Shown here: positions 47,495-56,252 of the stretch, piece by piece | Numbering within the stretch: position 1 is the stretch's first letter | Layout: each line of letters opens with the position of its first letter | Assembly: GCA_009779755.1 (NCBI GenBank) | Contig: WRDO01000002.1 | Span: 62,001 to 126,000 of the forward strand | Source of the DNA: Defluviitaleaceae bacterium | GTDB taxonomy: Bacteria; Bacillota; Clostridia; Lachnospirales; WQUN01 | DNA length: 64,000 bases | Reading direction: 5' to 3' | Program-made: the position numbers and the translations under genes | The notes under the pieces: model-generated | Database searches by the model: none | Told to the model about the DNA's origin: nothing | What the model saw: only the letters and a program-made list of their open reading frames with translations

Positions 47495-48631
47495 TCATGT
47501 GAAATACTCCGATAAACGCTCGATGCCTTTACGTTTTTCGGCATCGTCTACACTCGTATATATCCTTGCTGTGATACTTATATCGCTATGTCCCATTAAA
47601 ACCGATGCCGTTTTTAAGTGTACGCCTTTCTTTGCTAAAATCGTGCAAAACGTATGTCTTAGTGAATGAATTGTATATCTCTCTACCCCATATTTTTTAC
47701 ATGTTTTATTGAACATCCTTAACAGACTGCGTGAATCCCTGTATGTTCCCACACATGATGAAAATAATATATTGTCTTGCGTAAATGGTATCCCAAGCCG
47801 ATTATGTTTTTCCTCTTCATGTTTCTTATACGCTTCCATGTGATGCTTGATTGAATCTAAAATTGGAACATTACGCACTCCGTTTATTGTTTTGGTACTG
47901 CTTAAAACAGGTTTATACACGCCGTCAATGGTTAAATACTTAACGGATTTATTCACATGGATTGTTCCGCTATCCAAATCTACGTCTTTGTGCGTTAAAG
48001 CGAGGATTTCACCTTCTCGCAATCCGCTGAATATCGCAAACACGTATATGAAGTTATTTATGTTGTCATATACAGCCTTTTGTAATTTATTTATATCATC
48101 ATCCGATAATGCTGTATTTATTTTCGTTTTATTATCTACCTTCGGCAATTCAACAGCATACAATGGGTTCTTTATAATTACATCCGTTTTTAAGCAGTAT
48201 ATAAAAAATTGCATTAATAATTTATGGACAGCACGAACCGTTTTTGCTGTGTTTGTTTCGATGAGCGTATTATATAACGCTTGTATGTTACCCGCACGTA
48301 TTTCCGTCATACGCATCTGTGATAACCCACAATCGACAATTCGGCGCCTATAGTCTATTTCATACCGTGTGTACGTGGAATGTGTTACAGATGGCTTTAA
48401 GACGTTTTCAAACCATTCTTTGAATACCCGTCCGAATAAAGCCTTGTCATAATTCACAGCAAGGCCCTTGTTAATGTTCGCCATGTATTCGTCCCGTTTT
48501 GCTTCGGCCTCTTTTTTGCTTTCACCATAGAATTGCTTGCGGATGGGAATGCCGTCGGCATCCTTACCGACTGTGGCGGTCACACGGAAGTAGTTTAAGC
48601 CGTTAATAATCGTGTTTGTTTTCTTTGCCAT
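47495..48631 (-). CDS. int: Tyrosine recombinase integrase
   Basis: A 378-residue integrase with an N-terminal arm-binding domain, a SAM-like core-binding domain and a catalytic domain. Catalytic residues are Arg205 in SGLREGE, His322 and Arg325 in HSLRHTF, a later His in MGHSDIS, and nucleophile Tyr358 in ARIYTS. It sits next to attL as the distal gene of the element. ATG 48631 has AAGGAGCGATAAGG. It overlaps rep by 29 bases. Confidence 0.95.
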   Translation of the reverse strand: MAKKTNTIINGLNYFRVTATVGKDADGIPIRKQFYGESKKEAEAKRDEYMANINKGLAVNYDKALFGRVFKEWFENVLKPSVTHSTYTRYEIDYRRRIVDCGLSQMRMTEIRAGNIQALYNTLIETNTAKTVRAVHKLLMQFFIYCLKTDVIIKNPLYAVELPKVDNKTKINTALSDDDINKLQKAVYDNINNFIYVFAIFSGLREGEILALTHKDVDLDSGTIHVNKSVKYLTIDGVYKPVLSSTKTINGVRNVPILDSIKHHMEAYKKHEEEKHNRLGIPFTQDNILFSSCVGTYRDSRSLLRMFNKTCKKYGVERYTIHSLRHTFCTILAKKGVHLKTASVLMGHSDISITARIYTSVDDAEKRKGIERLSEYFT

Positions 48632-49592
48632 CCTTATCGCTCCTTATGTTATGTTTAACCCGTTTAAGGTTATATTGCTCATATGTGATAGCGTTGATAG
48701 GTTGGTCATTCACAGCAATCGCAATTTGCTTTTGGTAATCGGGTGAAACATTCCCGACAATCGTTTTAGCTTCCCAATATTCCATAACCTCGACATCTGG
48801 CTTAATTATCCCCCGACTACAGCGGTACAGGTTCATACTCGGCGGGTACATGCACAAGCGACCGCCTTTTAGGATTCGCTTTTTCACCGATTGCCCGTTT
48901 TCCTTAATTACCTTTTCTACGACCGTCGTATGGTTCCCGATATTTTCAAGTACAACTTCATGTGTATCGTTCGTTATTTCCATGTCCGACAAATACGCCG
49001 TAAGGTATGCCCCGATATTGTCCACTTCCGTGAGGTTCGTCGTTTTTGTGAAGCCGTGGCCCCACATGGGAGCGATAACGTCATTGTTGTTGATATATGC
49101 TTTTTCCGCAGTATTTAACCTAAGCAACACATGACAATGCCACGCTCCGCGCCCTTGAGGCTCCACAATGTTTATATAATCGAAATCCTCGTATTTTCGT
49201 TTAAATCTTTTTATGAATACTTCGAAGTCCCGATACAACCTCTTTACGTCCGTCATGTTATCTGCGTATGTGAGAGTTATGAACAATTCGTTCGGTGCAC
49301 CTGTAAAATTGTTGTTTATGATTTGTCTCATTTTCCTCAATGACCGCTTGGTGCTTTGGATTGACTCCCCACGATGTTCGCTGTTTTTACAATCGCGGAT
49401 TTCACCAGTTTCAAGAAGCATGTATTGATTATTGGGTAGCATTTTTACGTATGTTTGCCCGATGGGTTCACGTGCCATCGTCATGATTTCCACGATATGG
49501 TTCATTTCCGTTACCCTTGCTTTCCAGTATTTTTCAACGGGTACAGGGTTATGTACTTTGGTTATGGTTACTTTCTTTTCGGTTTCGTTCAT
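48603..49592 (-). CDS. HUH-type rolling-circle replication initiator
   Basis: The 329-residue Rep has motif I LFITLTYADN, motif II GAWHCHVLLR (HxH, metal-binding), and a candidate Tyr motif in NIGAYLTAYLSD. This order is typical of HUH endonucleases of small plasmids, and the block matches rolling-circle Rep proteins of Firmicute mobile elements. It should nick the element's origin. I use ATG 49592, preceded by AGAGGTG. Transcribed with the integrase downstream. Confidence 0.85.
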   Translation of the reverse strand: MNETEKKVTITKVHNPVPVEKYWKARVTEMNHIVEIMTMAREPIGQTYVKMLPNNQYMLLETGEIRDCKNSEHRGESIQSTKRSLRKMRQIINNNFTGAPNELFITLTYADNMTDVKRLYRDFEVFIKRFKRKYEDFDYINIVEPQGRGAWHCHVLLRLNTAEKAYINNNDVIAPMWGHGFTKTTNLTEVDNIGAYLTAYLSDMEITNDTHEVVLENIGNHTTVVEKVIKENGQSVKKRILKGGRLCMYPPSMNLYRCSRGIIKPDVEVMEYWEAKTIVGNVSPDYQKQIAIAVNDQPINAITYEQYNLKRVKHNIRSDKDGKENKHDY

Positions 49593-50151
49593 GTATTCAC
49601 CTCTTTTCATGTAGTGGTAAAACGGCGTAATGTATCCATATAATCAAGTTAATAAAGAATAAGTGATATCGTTCGGTATTCCCGCGCGCGCATCCTTGCC
49701 GTACCCGCAAGAAAATCTAAAGGAGCAAACTACGCTCCTTAAGATTTTCTAGCACGCCCGAGTTCGCAAAGAGCGCGAACCCGCCCGTGGGATGCGCGCG
49801 CGGGGGTCTGTTTGTTGGCTCCATGTGGTTATCCTTCAAAATCATAGGAATCATCGTTAAAGCAAAAATAACCGCATAACCATCCACTTAACAAATGACG
49901 GCTCCACGGAGCCCAAGGGCTCCCCGCGGAGCCTCCCTTTCGCTTTCTTTCCCAACTATGCTGGTTCCGGCACCTAAAACCCTATTCATGGCTACTGGTC
50001 TGGACTCTACGCGCTTTCGCTTGTCAATATGTTGGCGTTATTAATGGGTTTCACGGTTAGCGGCCCTTCGGCCTTCCAACGGACGGACGTTTAACTGCGC
50101 GGTGAACGCAAAAGGGTGTTCAAGGAAGCGACCTTGACGAGTGCGGTTGCT
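49593..50151. other. Noncoding structured region of the element, candidate origin
   Basis: About 560 bases with no convincing gene. It holds the 124-bp cruciform (separate entry), two tandem hairpins of the form GGCTCC-n-GGAGCC near 49910-49945, and the related segments ATGTGGTTAT and ATAACCGCAT around 49822-49880. The position upstream of rep suits a double- or single-strand origin. A GTG-started 56-codon frame at 49717-49887 crosses the cruciform and is probably spurious. Confidence 0.5.
49681..49804. repeat. 124-bp nested inverted repeat (cruciform)
   Basis: The outer arms, 15 bp, match perfectly: CCCGCGCGCGCATCC (49681-49695) and its complement (49790-49804). Inside are a 17-bp arm pair with one mismatch (49710-49726 with 49734-49750, loop AAACTAC) and a shorter GTTCGC/GCGAAC pair (49762-49767 with 49775-49780). 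This is far more pairing than expected by chance. Confidence 0.85.
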
Positions 50152-50406
50152 TTAGGCTTCTTTCGGCCTGCGGTCTCCCCGCATCCCTGCTGGGGATGCT
50201 GTATATCGGTTTTCCGCAGGTCTTACCCTTTTCGCCTGTTCGTATTCTTCTACCTCACTTTCATTAATTAAGAGTCGCCCTGCCGGTTTTATTGCTCCAC
50301 TTCCTCTTCGATGCATGAAAGCGAGGGCTGTTCCGTAATCGCAACCCCAACGTTCCATAATGGCTGTGGTGTTTAGGTAGGTCGGCTTTCTTTTATTTTT
50401 TTCCAT
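50152..50406 (-). CDS. Excisionase-like / HTH DNA-binding protein
   Basis: An 84-residue protein with a winged-helix type segment (TTAIMERWGCDYGTALAFMH followed by SGAIKPAGRLLINESEVEEY), similar to phage excisionase-type DNA-binding domains. A basic tail follows. It starts at ATG 50406 with GGAGGAAGG and overlaps the 40-residue ORF. A role in excision directionality is inferred from fold and context. Confidence 0.6.
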   Translation of the reverse strand: MEKNKRKPTYLNTTAIMERWGCDYGTALAFMHRRGSGAIKPAGRLLINESEVEEYEQAKRVRPAENRYTASPAGMRGDRRPKEA

Positions 50407-50515
50407 CCATCATTCCTTCCTCCATCCACTTTATTAGCATTTTCAACACTTCTTTTGCTTCATCTTCTGTTAGTTCGTTTAATGCTTTCAATACTTTTTC
50501 TCTTTCTTTTTGCAT
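50393..50515 (-). CDS. Small 40-residue protein
   Basis: ATG 50515 has a strong AAGGAGGA ribosome binding site and encodes a Lys/Glu-rich helical peptide (NELTEDEAKEVLKMLIKWME). It overlaps the start of the excisionase-like gene. It lies in the leftward operon between two HTH genes. Function unknown. Confidence 0.6.
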   Translation of the reverse strand: MQKEREKVLKALNELTEDEAKEVLKMLIKWMEEGMMDGKK

Positions 50516-50529
50516 GACGATCCTCCTTC

Positions 50530-50769
50530 TTACACCGCTACGTTAAATTGCTTGCATAACGCTTTTACGAGTCGATGCGATTCCTCAACTATATTCATCA
50601 CTTCGATGTTACCTGCGCCGTTTGGTTGATTGTCAATGCGATACTGGCCGCTTTCGGTTACAATGTGCGGCACTTGATTGGTTCGTATCATGTTCATCAC
50701 GGTTTTATAACTTAAACCGCTGACACGTTGATATTCGGACACAGGTATAAATCTTTTCTGCTTTTGCAT
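50530..50769 (-). CDS. Small HTH DNA-binding protein
   Basis: A 79-residue product starting at ATG 50769 with AAAGGAGGTGAACCC. SEYQRVSGLSYKTVMNMIRT looks like a MerR/Xis-type helix-turn-helix, with a following beta-wing (PHIVTESGQYRID). First gene of the leftward operon under a consensus promoter. May be excisionase or a Rep regulator. Confidence 0.65.
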   Translation of the reverse strand: MQKQKRFIPVSEYQRVSGLSYKTVMNMIRTNQVPHIVTESGQYRIDNQPNGAGNIEVMNIVEESHRLVKALCKQFNVAV

Positions 50770-50818
50770 GGGTTCACCTCCTTTTGCATACAGCATTAAT
50801 ATGTGCTTATATGGTGCT

Positions 50819-50846
50819 ATTATATAGACCACAATAATCCTGTCAA
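50819..50846 (-). promoter_or_regulatory. Promoter of the leftward element operon
   Basis: Consensus hexamers TTGACA (50841-50846) and TATAAT (50819-50824) on the minus strand are spaced 16 bp apart. It drives HTH, small ORF, Xis-like, rep and int. The XRE repressor is transcribed from the opposite side and probably controls it. Confidence 0.8.
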
Positions 50847-50862
50847 TACCTTTTAGGCCTAT

Positions 50863-50891
50863 TTTACTTTTTTATTTTTCTGTGCTATTCT
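50863..50891 (+). promoter_or_regulatory. Promoter of the XRE repressor
   Basis: TTTACT (50863-50868), 17 bp, TATTCT (50886-50891). Between this and the leftward promoter lies TTTTAGGCCTATTTT, whose TAGGCCTA core is an 8-bp palindrome and a candidate operator. Confidence 0.6.
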
Positions 50892-50915
50892 TCACGTATA
50901 AAAGGGGGTTTCCGT

Positions 50916-51410
50916 ATGTCAATCGGTGAAAAAATAAAACTCGCTAGAACCAAAAAAGGCTTAACGCAAACTGCATTAGGCCATTTATGTGGTATTAGTG
51001 ATTCTTATTTACGCAAGTACGAAAGTGACAAGATTAAACCAAAGTTTGAAATGGCAACAAAGATTGCTAAAGCCCTTGAAGTTCCCGTGACATATTTATT
51101 AAACGTTGATGATATGGTTAGCGATGGAATTGATACCCTTAAGCCGCTAGCTTCCAAATTGACAAATTCATTTTTAGATATGAATGTCGATGAAGCCGCC
51201 ATGATGCGCTTCCAACTTCAAGGTATAATGCAATTTTTTATTTTAAGCATTCGCGGGATTGACCCTGCACTTAAAGACATGGCTGATGAAATTGATTCTT
51301 ATTTTGGATATATGCTTGACAAGTATAATCTTAAAGAGGCTCCATTCTCCGATGCCGATACCAGTAAACTTCTCGCTAGTCTTTCCAATCTTACCCAAGT
51401 GTTTAAATAG
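50916..51410 (+). CDS. XRE-family repressor
   Basis: A 164-residue regulator with an N-terminal HTH of the lambda repressor type (IKLARTKKGLTQTALGHLCG and DSYLRKYESDKIKP, residues about 5-60) and a helical C-terminal part. AAAGGGGG precedes ATG 50916. It is the only rightward gene in the element and should repress the leftward rep-int operon. Confidence 0.85.
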   Translation: MSIGEKIKLARTKKGLTQTALGHLCGISDSYLRKYESDKIKPKFEMATKIAKALEVPVTYLLNVDDMVSDGIDTLKPLASKLTNSFLDMNVDEAAMMRFQLQGIMQFFILSIRGIDPALKDMADEIDSYFGYMLDKYNLKEAPFSDADTSKLLASLSNLTQVFK

Positions 51411-51439
51411 TGTTAAATTCATTTTTTCCTTGAATTACA

Positions 51440-51470
51440 AAACCCCGAGAATGTTGATTTCTCGGGGTTT
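51440..51470. terminator. Intrinsic terminator between repressor and attR
   Basis: Eleven-bp stem AAACCCCGAGA/TCTCGGGGTTT (51440-51450 with 51460-51470), followed by short T-rich tails in both directions. It ends the repressor transcript and, on the other strand, now follows tRNA-Arg. Confidence 0.75.
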
Positions 51471-51472
51471 GT

Positions 51473-51547
<75 letters not shown>

Positions 51548-51602
51548 ACTTCGCGTACGCGCGAGGGGGAGTATAGCACAGCCTAAAACGGGGCGCAAGT
51601 TT

Positions 51603-52658
51603 TTATTGCGAATTCAAGTTCTCTTTTCTTCCCAACCCGTTTAGTAAAATAATCACGATCATAAACAATCCCAACAAACCGAACACGGGATATACATACG
51701 CCACGATCCGCGAAAAGCCGATGTGCGAAGCCCCTACACCCGCTAAGCATAACAATGCGGCGGCTGTTTTTTTATTGCTGAGCCGTCCGCCGGAATGCGA
51801 ATGCAGCCATTGCAATACCGCGAAACCGTTACACGCGGCAGTGGTCAAGAGTGCGCTGATCAAAACGCCGAGGTACAGCAGGCTGAAGAACGTACCGTAG
51901 TTGACGACGATCGATAAAAGAGGGATTTCGATGTTGACCACATCCGTGTAATACAAAAACAGTGGCAACGCAAGCGAAAGCCCGAGCAGCGTGATCACGC
52001 CGCCACCCAATATCCCGCCCCACGCGGCGTCGGATTTTTTCGTCGCAAGCCGTGAAGTGGCGGCAAGCACGGGTATACCCGTCACGAGGTTGTACGAAGC
52101 GTAAACGACCGCCGCCGTAACCCAGCTCGAAGGCAAGCTGCCGAACATGGCGAAGGCGGGGCGCGACGCGGCGAGGAATGAATACAAACCCACAAAGAAG
52201 CCGCCAAATATCATCAACGGCGCAAGGAAAACATTAATCTTAACGATGCCGTCCAAATCGAAAAGCAGGACAAGGAATACGGCCAAGCCCACGATACCCG
52301 CACCAACCGTAAAGGGTATACCGAAAGCCTGCCGCGAAACGGCCCCCGCTCCCGCCAACATCGCAACGAACAGGCAAAACAAAAACGCAGCTACCAACCA
52401 TTCCGTAGCGATACCTAAACGCTTGCCCAGTAAATGTTTCATTAAACCGCTGTAGGTATAGACCCCTTCGCGGCGGCATATTACTAGAACCGACCAACCC
52501 GTGAGCGCGAACAGCACGCCCGCTATGACCAATCCCACTGCACCCAACGGCCCGAACCCCACGAAATAACGTAATAGCTCCTGCCCGCTTGCGAACCCCG
52601 CGCCGAGGAATACCGATGCATACACCGCCGCGATTTTTATGCCATTACTTATCTTCAT
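51603..52658 (-). CDS. YkvI-like integral membrane protein
   Basis: A 351-residue protein with about ten membrane helices. The N-terminal sequence IAAVYASVFLGAGFASGQEL matches the YkvI family, which is related to the amino acid/LeuT-type transporter fold. The substrate is unknown. ATG 52658; single leftward gene. Confidence 0.85.
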   Translation of the reverse strand: MKISNGIKIAAVYASVFLGAGFASGQELLRYFVGFGPLGAVGLVIAGVLFALTGWSVLVICRREGVYTYSGLMKHLLGKRLGIATEWLVAAFLFCLFVAMLAGAGAVSRQAFGIPFTVGAGIVGLAVFLVLLFDLDGIVKINVFLAPLMIFGGFFVGLYSFLAASRPAFAMFGSLPSSWVTAAVVYASYNLVTGIPVLAATSRLATKKSDAAWGGILGGGVITLLGLSLALPLFLYYTDVVNIEIPLLSIVVNYGTFFSLLYLGVLISALLTTAACNGFAVLQWLHSHSGGRLSNKKTAAALLCLAGVGASHIGFSRIVAYVYPVFGLLGLFMIVIILLNGLGRKENLNSQ

Positions 52659-52729
52659 TAAGAAACCCCCGTATACATATTCTATAAAGACATGTATATG
52701 GGGGTGGGGTTTGGATTATACGTGGATAA

Positions 52730-54172
52730 CTAGAGGGCTTTTACTTGGTTATACATATCGATATATTCACCGGCGACGGCTTGCCATGAAAAATCGTTGC
52801 TCATGGCATTCTTAACCAATGTATCCCATTCCTGAGAACCGTACAGGGATAACGCTTCGCGCATTGCCCACATCAGGCCGCTGGCTACGAAGTCCTCGAA
52901 AACGAAGCCGTTACCCGTCCCCGTCGCGGGGTTGAAATGCTCCACCGTATCGGCTAATCCGCCCGTCTTGCGTACGACGGGGATGGTCCCGTAGCGCATG
53001 GCGAAGAGCTGCCCCAATCCGCATGGCTCGTACACAGACGGCATAAGGAAAATATCGGCCCCTGCGTAAATCCGTTGCGCCAACGTGCCTTCATACATGA
53101 TGCACGCGGAAACCTTATGCGGATATCGCATGGCGAAATTGCGGAACAGGTTTTCGTATCGCCCTTCACCCGTACCCAATACGACGAGTTGGATGTCCAT
53201 ATTCATCAATTCTTCCAAGATGATGGCGACGATATCTAATCCCTTTTGCTCCACCAAGCGCGAAATAATGCTGATAACGGGCATGTTGCCTACGGGAAGG
53301 TTTAAATATTGTTGCAAAGCGTGTTTGTTGGCGCGTTTCTTGTCCATTTCCCCGATCGTAAAATTCACGAAAATGCGCGGATCCGTTGCGGGGTTATATT
53401 TCGAATCGTCGATGCCGTTGGTGATGCCGAACAGGCGGCTATGCTCCTGCCCGCGTTTGCGCAGCAGCCCATCCATGCCGTAGCCGTAGGCGGGTGTTTG
53501 GATTTCACCCGCGTAGGTCCTGCTTACGGTAGTGACGGCGTCGGCGTGTAATATACCCGCTTTCAGGAAGCTGATGTTACCGAAGAATTCCAAATCGCCT
53601 CCGGTAAAATAACCGTCGTTGAGCCCTACGTTCCAAAGGACATCGCGGCCGAATACGCCTTGGTAATGCAAATTGTGTATCGTGATAATACTTTTTATGT
53701 CTTTATAAAAGGTAAAGCCCCGGTACACATCACGTAAATACGTGGGTCCGAGGCCTGTATGCCAATCGTTGAAATGAATAATATCCGCTTGGAAGCCGAT
53801 AACCCCCAGCATTTCGATCGCAGCCTTCGAGAAAAAAGCGAAGCGTTCGAAGTCGTCCCCATACCCGTAGAAGGTATCGCGGGCGAAATAATAATCGTTT
53901 TCGATCAAATAAGTGGAATCGCCGTCGCCGTGTTCGTTTATCGCGAATATATTTGCTTCCTGCGCGCGCCAAGAAAGGTGTACCATAAAATTACCGACAT
54001 GGTGGGCGTCCGTGAGTAATTCGGGTCGGATGGTTTTGTATTTAGGTAAGACGACACGCATGTCCACCCCGGCCGTCCGCAGCGCTTTGGGAAGCGATCC
54101 TGCGACGTCGCCCAGTCCGCCCGATTGTGAATAGGGTGCCACTTCCGCCGCTACCAGCAATACTTTCAGCAT
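52730..54172 (-). CDS. glgA: Glycogen synthase (GT5)
   Basis: The roughly 480-residue glycosyltransferase extends alpha-1,4-glucan from ADP-glucose. Its start MLKVLLVAAEVAPYSQSGGL corresponds to the KxGGL motif, but the usual Lys is Gln (SQSGGLGDV). IHFNDWHTGL, TIHNLHYQGVFG and PSVYEPCGLGQLFAMRYGT are conserved. I use ATG 54172; a GTG at 54190 would add six residues. No other glycogen genes are nearby. Confidence 0.93.
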   Translation of the reverse strand: MLKVLLVAAEVAPYSQSGGLGDVAGSLPKALRTAGVDMRVVLPKYKTIRPELLTDAHHVGNFMVHLSWRAQEANIFAINEHGDGDSTYLIENDYYFARDTFYGYGDDFERFAFFSKAAIEMLGVIGFQADIIHFNDWHTGLGPTYLRDVYRGFTFYKDIKSIITIHNLHYQGVFGRDVLWNVGLNDGYFTGGDLEFFGNISFLKAGILHADAVTTVSRTYAGEIQTPAYGYGMDGLLRKRGQEHSRLFGITNGIDDSKYNPATDPRIFVNFTIGEMDKKRANKHALQQYLNLPVGNMPVISIISRLVEQKGLDIVAIILEELMNMDIQLVVLGTGEGRYENLFRNFAMRYPHKVSACIMYEGTLAQRIYAGADIFLMPSVYEPCGLGQLFAMRYGTIPVVRKTGGLADTVEHFNPATGTGNGFVFEDFVASGLMWAMREALSLYGSQEWDTLVKNAMSNDFSWQAVAGEYIDMYNQVKAL

Positions 54173-54229
54173 TTTATCCAAGACGTTCACGCTCCCGCGC
54201 GAAATTATAGTATTAATTGCATAAAATGT

Positions 54230-54280
54230 AAAGAAAAACGAACCCCCCGTAAAACCTGTAAAAGGTTATGAGGGGGGGGA
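54230..54280 (-). terminator. Terminator downstream of tRNA-Cys
   Basis: Stem of CCCCCC with GGGGGG and an inner AACCT/AGGTT, followed on the minus strand by TTCGTTTTTC. It separates the tRNA pair from glgA. Confidence 0.7.
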
Positions 54281-54287
54281 TCGCATC

Positions 54288-54358
54288 AGGTGCCACCCGG
54301 ATTTGAACCGGGGGTAATGGAGTTGCAGTCCAATGCCTTACCGCTTGGCCATGGCACC
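54288..54358 (-). tRNA. tRNA-Cys (anticodon GCA)
   Basis: A 71-nt gene. Acceptor GGTGCCA/TGGCACC, anticodon loop CTGCAAC with GCA, T-loop TTCAAAT between CCCGG and CCGGG. No encoded CCA. Confidence 0.95.
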
Positions 54359-54369
54359 GTTTTATGAGA

Positions 54370-54393
54370 AAACCCGCAAATGTATGCGGGTTT
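54370..54393. terminator. Hairpin between tRNA-Glu and tRNA-Cys
   Basis: AAACCCGCA and TGCGGGTTT form a 9-bp stem with loop AATGTA. On the plus strand TTTCTTTTT follows, while on the minus strand of the tRNAs only a weak T-run follows. It may be a processing hairpin or a rightward terminator. Confidence 0.45.
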
Positions 54394-54402
54394 CTTTTTG
54401 CT

Positions 54403-54474
54403 TGACCCGTAAGGGAATCGAACCCTTATCTCAGCCGTGAAAGGGCCGTGTCTTAGCCGTTTGACCAACGGGCC
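54403..54474 (-). tRNA. tRNA-Glu (anticodon TTC)
   Basis: A 72-nt gene. Acceptor GGCCCGT/ACGGGTC, anticodon loop CTTTCAC with TTC, T-arm AAGGG TTCGATT CCCTT. No encoded CCA. It lies upstream of tRNA-Cys on the same strand. Confidence 0.95.
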
Positions 54475-54586
54475 GTTTGTCGCGCACGGTGCATTATATG
54501 AAAGGGAAGGGGATGTGTCAACCTTTTTCACAAAAAATTATCGGATTTCATATCATGGGTTTGATATGTTTGATTGGAGGGACAAT

Positions 54587-55534
54587 ATGCCATTTTCGAG
54601 CCGGCCGCCGAGTCCGCTTTTCGCTCGCCGAATGATGCGCTTACGCGAGGAGCCGTATGTATATGAACCAGCGGAGGAAACGGAACAACGGGAATCCGCC
54701 ATGCGTTTTTTCCCGTTGGAACCGGAAGGGGAAAATAAAAATCCCGCGCAGGGCAGGCAACGCACGGTTAATCCCTTAGCGCATCGGCAAAATCCTTTAA
54801 GCCCTCATTCCGTAAACATGGCGGGGCAACGAATGCCGCAAATGCCGCAAATGAACCAACCGCAACAACCGCAAAAAAATCGCATACCGTATAATCAAAT
54901 ACCTCAACCGGAGGAAGTCAAGCCATCCCCCGAACGCGCCGTGGAGCAATTCTCGCGTATCAATAAAAATCTACCCGACGGCGTGCACTACGAACCGTTG
55001 GATGAACAAACGTTGAAATTACTGCGTGAAAAAGGACATTTACCGGCGCAGCAACCTTCACCGAAACCGACACCGATGCCGTCCCCGCCGGCGCCACTGC
55101 CGCCGGTTCAACCGCAAACCCAATCGACGGGAATACCCTTGGAAGCGGCCGTTATAATAGAGGGTTTGTTACAAAACAGCCGAAACGCGCAAATATTTTA
55201 TACCCATATGGCCAAAACCGCCGAAAACGGGGAAGCAGAAGGGATATTTACCGCGCTTTCGATGGAATGCAGGGCCCAAACCGAACAATATAATGCGATG
55301 TTGGCTCGGTATTTCAATCGCTCCTTTACGCCGAACGAAACGGAAATCAATACCCGGCTATCCTATGAAAAGTCCCTAACGTTGGCCCTTACAGAAGAGA
55401 ATAAGGCAATCGATGTTTTATCCGGTTTGCTGTATACCTTCACCGACGCGGAAGCCGAAAGGGTTTTGCAGCGTATTATCAATAAAAAAATTGCGGGATA
55501 CAATCGGCTGCTCATGCTGGAAAGGGTCAAATGA
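54587..55534 (+). CDS. Ferritin-like domain protein with proline/glutamine-rich N-terminus
   Basis: A 315-residue protein that starts at ATG 54587 with TTGGAGGGACAAT. The longer frame overlaps tRNA-Glu and is rejected. The first 170 residues are Pro/Gln/Arg-rich and low complexity (many QMPQM and QPQQP units). The C-terminal 135 residues form four helices (AAVIIEGLLQNSRNAQIFYT, AEGIFTALSMECRAQTEQYN) as in ferritin-like/rubrerythrin-type domains. Role unknown; a spore coat function is conceivable. Confidence 0.7.
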   Translation: MPFSSRPPSPLFARRMMRLREEPYVYEPAEETEQRESAMRFFPLEPEGENKNPAQGRQRTVNPLAHRQNPLSPHSVNMAGQRMPQMPQMNQPQQPQKNRIPYNQIPQPEEVKPSPERAVEQFSRINKNLPDGVHYEPLDEQTLKLLREKGHLPAQQPSPKPTPMPSPPAPLPPVQPQTQSTGIPLEAAVIIEGLLQNSRNAQIFYTHMAKTAENGEAEGIFTALSMECRAQTEQYNAMLARYFNRSFTPNETEINTRLSYEKSLTLALTEENKAIDVLSGLLYTFTDAEAERVLQRIINKKIAGYNRLLMLERVK

Positions 55535-55621
55535 AGAACAAAATGACGGGCAAATAAGGGCATTACGCTTGACGCTATGTTCCCCTACCTCTATAATGCC
55601 GCAATGGAGGGAGGTATAAAC

Positions 55622-56044
55622 ATGCAAAAAACAAAAATCGGTATATCCGTTGGTCTTTTTGCGGCAGCGTTATATTTTATCGGGTTAATCGGGCCGACGC
55701 CGTTGGTGCTAGCGGTTCTTTATGTGTTCTTTGCGGAAGAAGACGCGTGGCTTAAGAAAGCGGCAGTGCGGGCAGTGGGCGTTGTAATCGCGTTTGCGGT
55801 CTTATCTTCGTTGCTCGGATTGTTAAATCATTTACTCCATAATTCAACGGGTTTGGTTAATAATGTCGCGTTTTTATTCAATCAAAACGTCAACTTGGTT
55901 GAAGTGCACCGTGTAATCAGCATATGCCAAACAATCCTGCGCATTACGGAAATGATCATACTCCTTACCTTAGGTTTTAAGGCATTAAAACAAAACACCA
56001 TCGGCTTAGGTCCCGTGGATAAGATTATCGACAGTAATATGTGA
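55622..56044 (+). CDS. Small integral membrane protein
   Basis: A 140-residue protein from ATG 55622 with GGAGGGAGG. About four hydrophobic segments are visible: LFAAALYFIGLIG, LVLAVLYVFF, VGVVIAFAVLSSLLGLL and a C-terminal MIILLTLGF. EEDAWLKKAAVRA is amphipathic. The family is not recognised. It ends before a strong bidirectional terminator. Confidence 0.75.
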   Translation: MQKTKIGISVGLFAAALYFIGLIGPTPLVLAVLYVFFAEEDAWLKKAAVRAVGVVIAFAVLSSLLGLLNHLLHNSTGLVNNVAFLFNQNVNLVEVHRVISICQTILRITEMIILLTLGFKALKQNTIGLGPVDKIIDSNM

Positions 56045-56111
56045 TTGTTTACCAAAAATATAAGTTTGAAATCGTAAATAAACGATTAAATTTATCAAAT
56101 TTACAACCCCC

Positions 56112-56146
56112 AAAAACCCTGTGAGATTTGATTTCACAGGGTTTTT
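56112..56146. terminator. Bidirectional terminator at the left edge of the accessory block
   Basis: Perfect 13-bp stem AAAAACCCTGTGA/TCACAGGGTTTTT (56112-56124 with 56134-56146) with terminal A/T runs on both sides. It separates the rightward membrane gene from the leftward HipA-like gene. Confidence 0.88.
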
Positions 56147-56252
56147 GAGTCTTGCGGAGGTTCGGAATGCCCGTTGTTTACGTTTTTTCCCTGTGTGGAA
56201 AAGGGGTATAGGGGTTTATTTCTTCATCCCCCGGATGCGCTTTCCATATAGG

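Noticed and set aside
49717..49887. GTG-started 56-codon frame across the cruciform
   Set aside because: No ribosome binding site, and the sequence is explained by the inverted repeat.
54437..54586. Upstream extension of the ferritin-like gene
   Set aside because: It overlaps tRNA-Glu; ATG 54587 has a good ribosome binding site and begins the protein sensibly.
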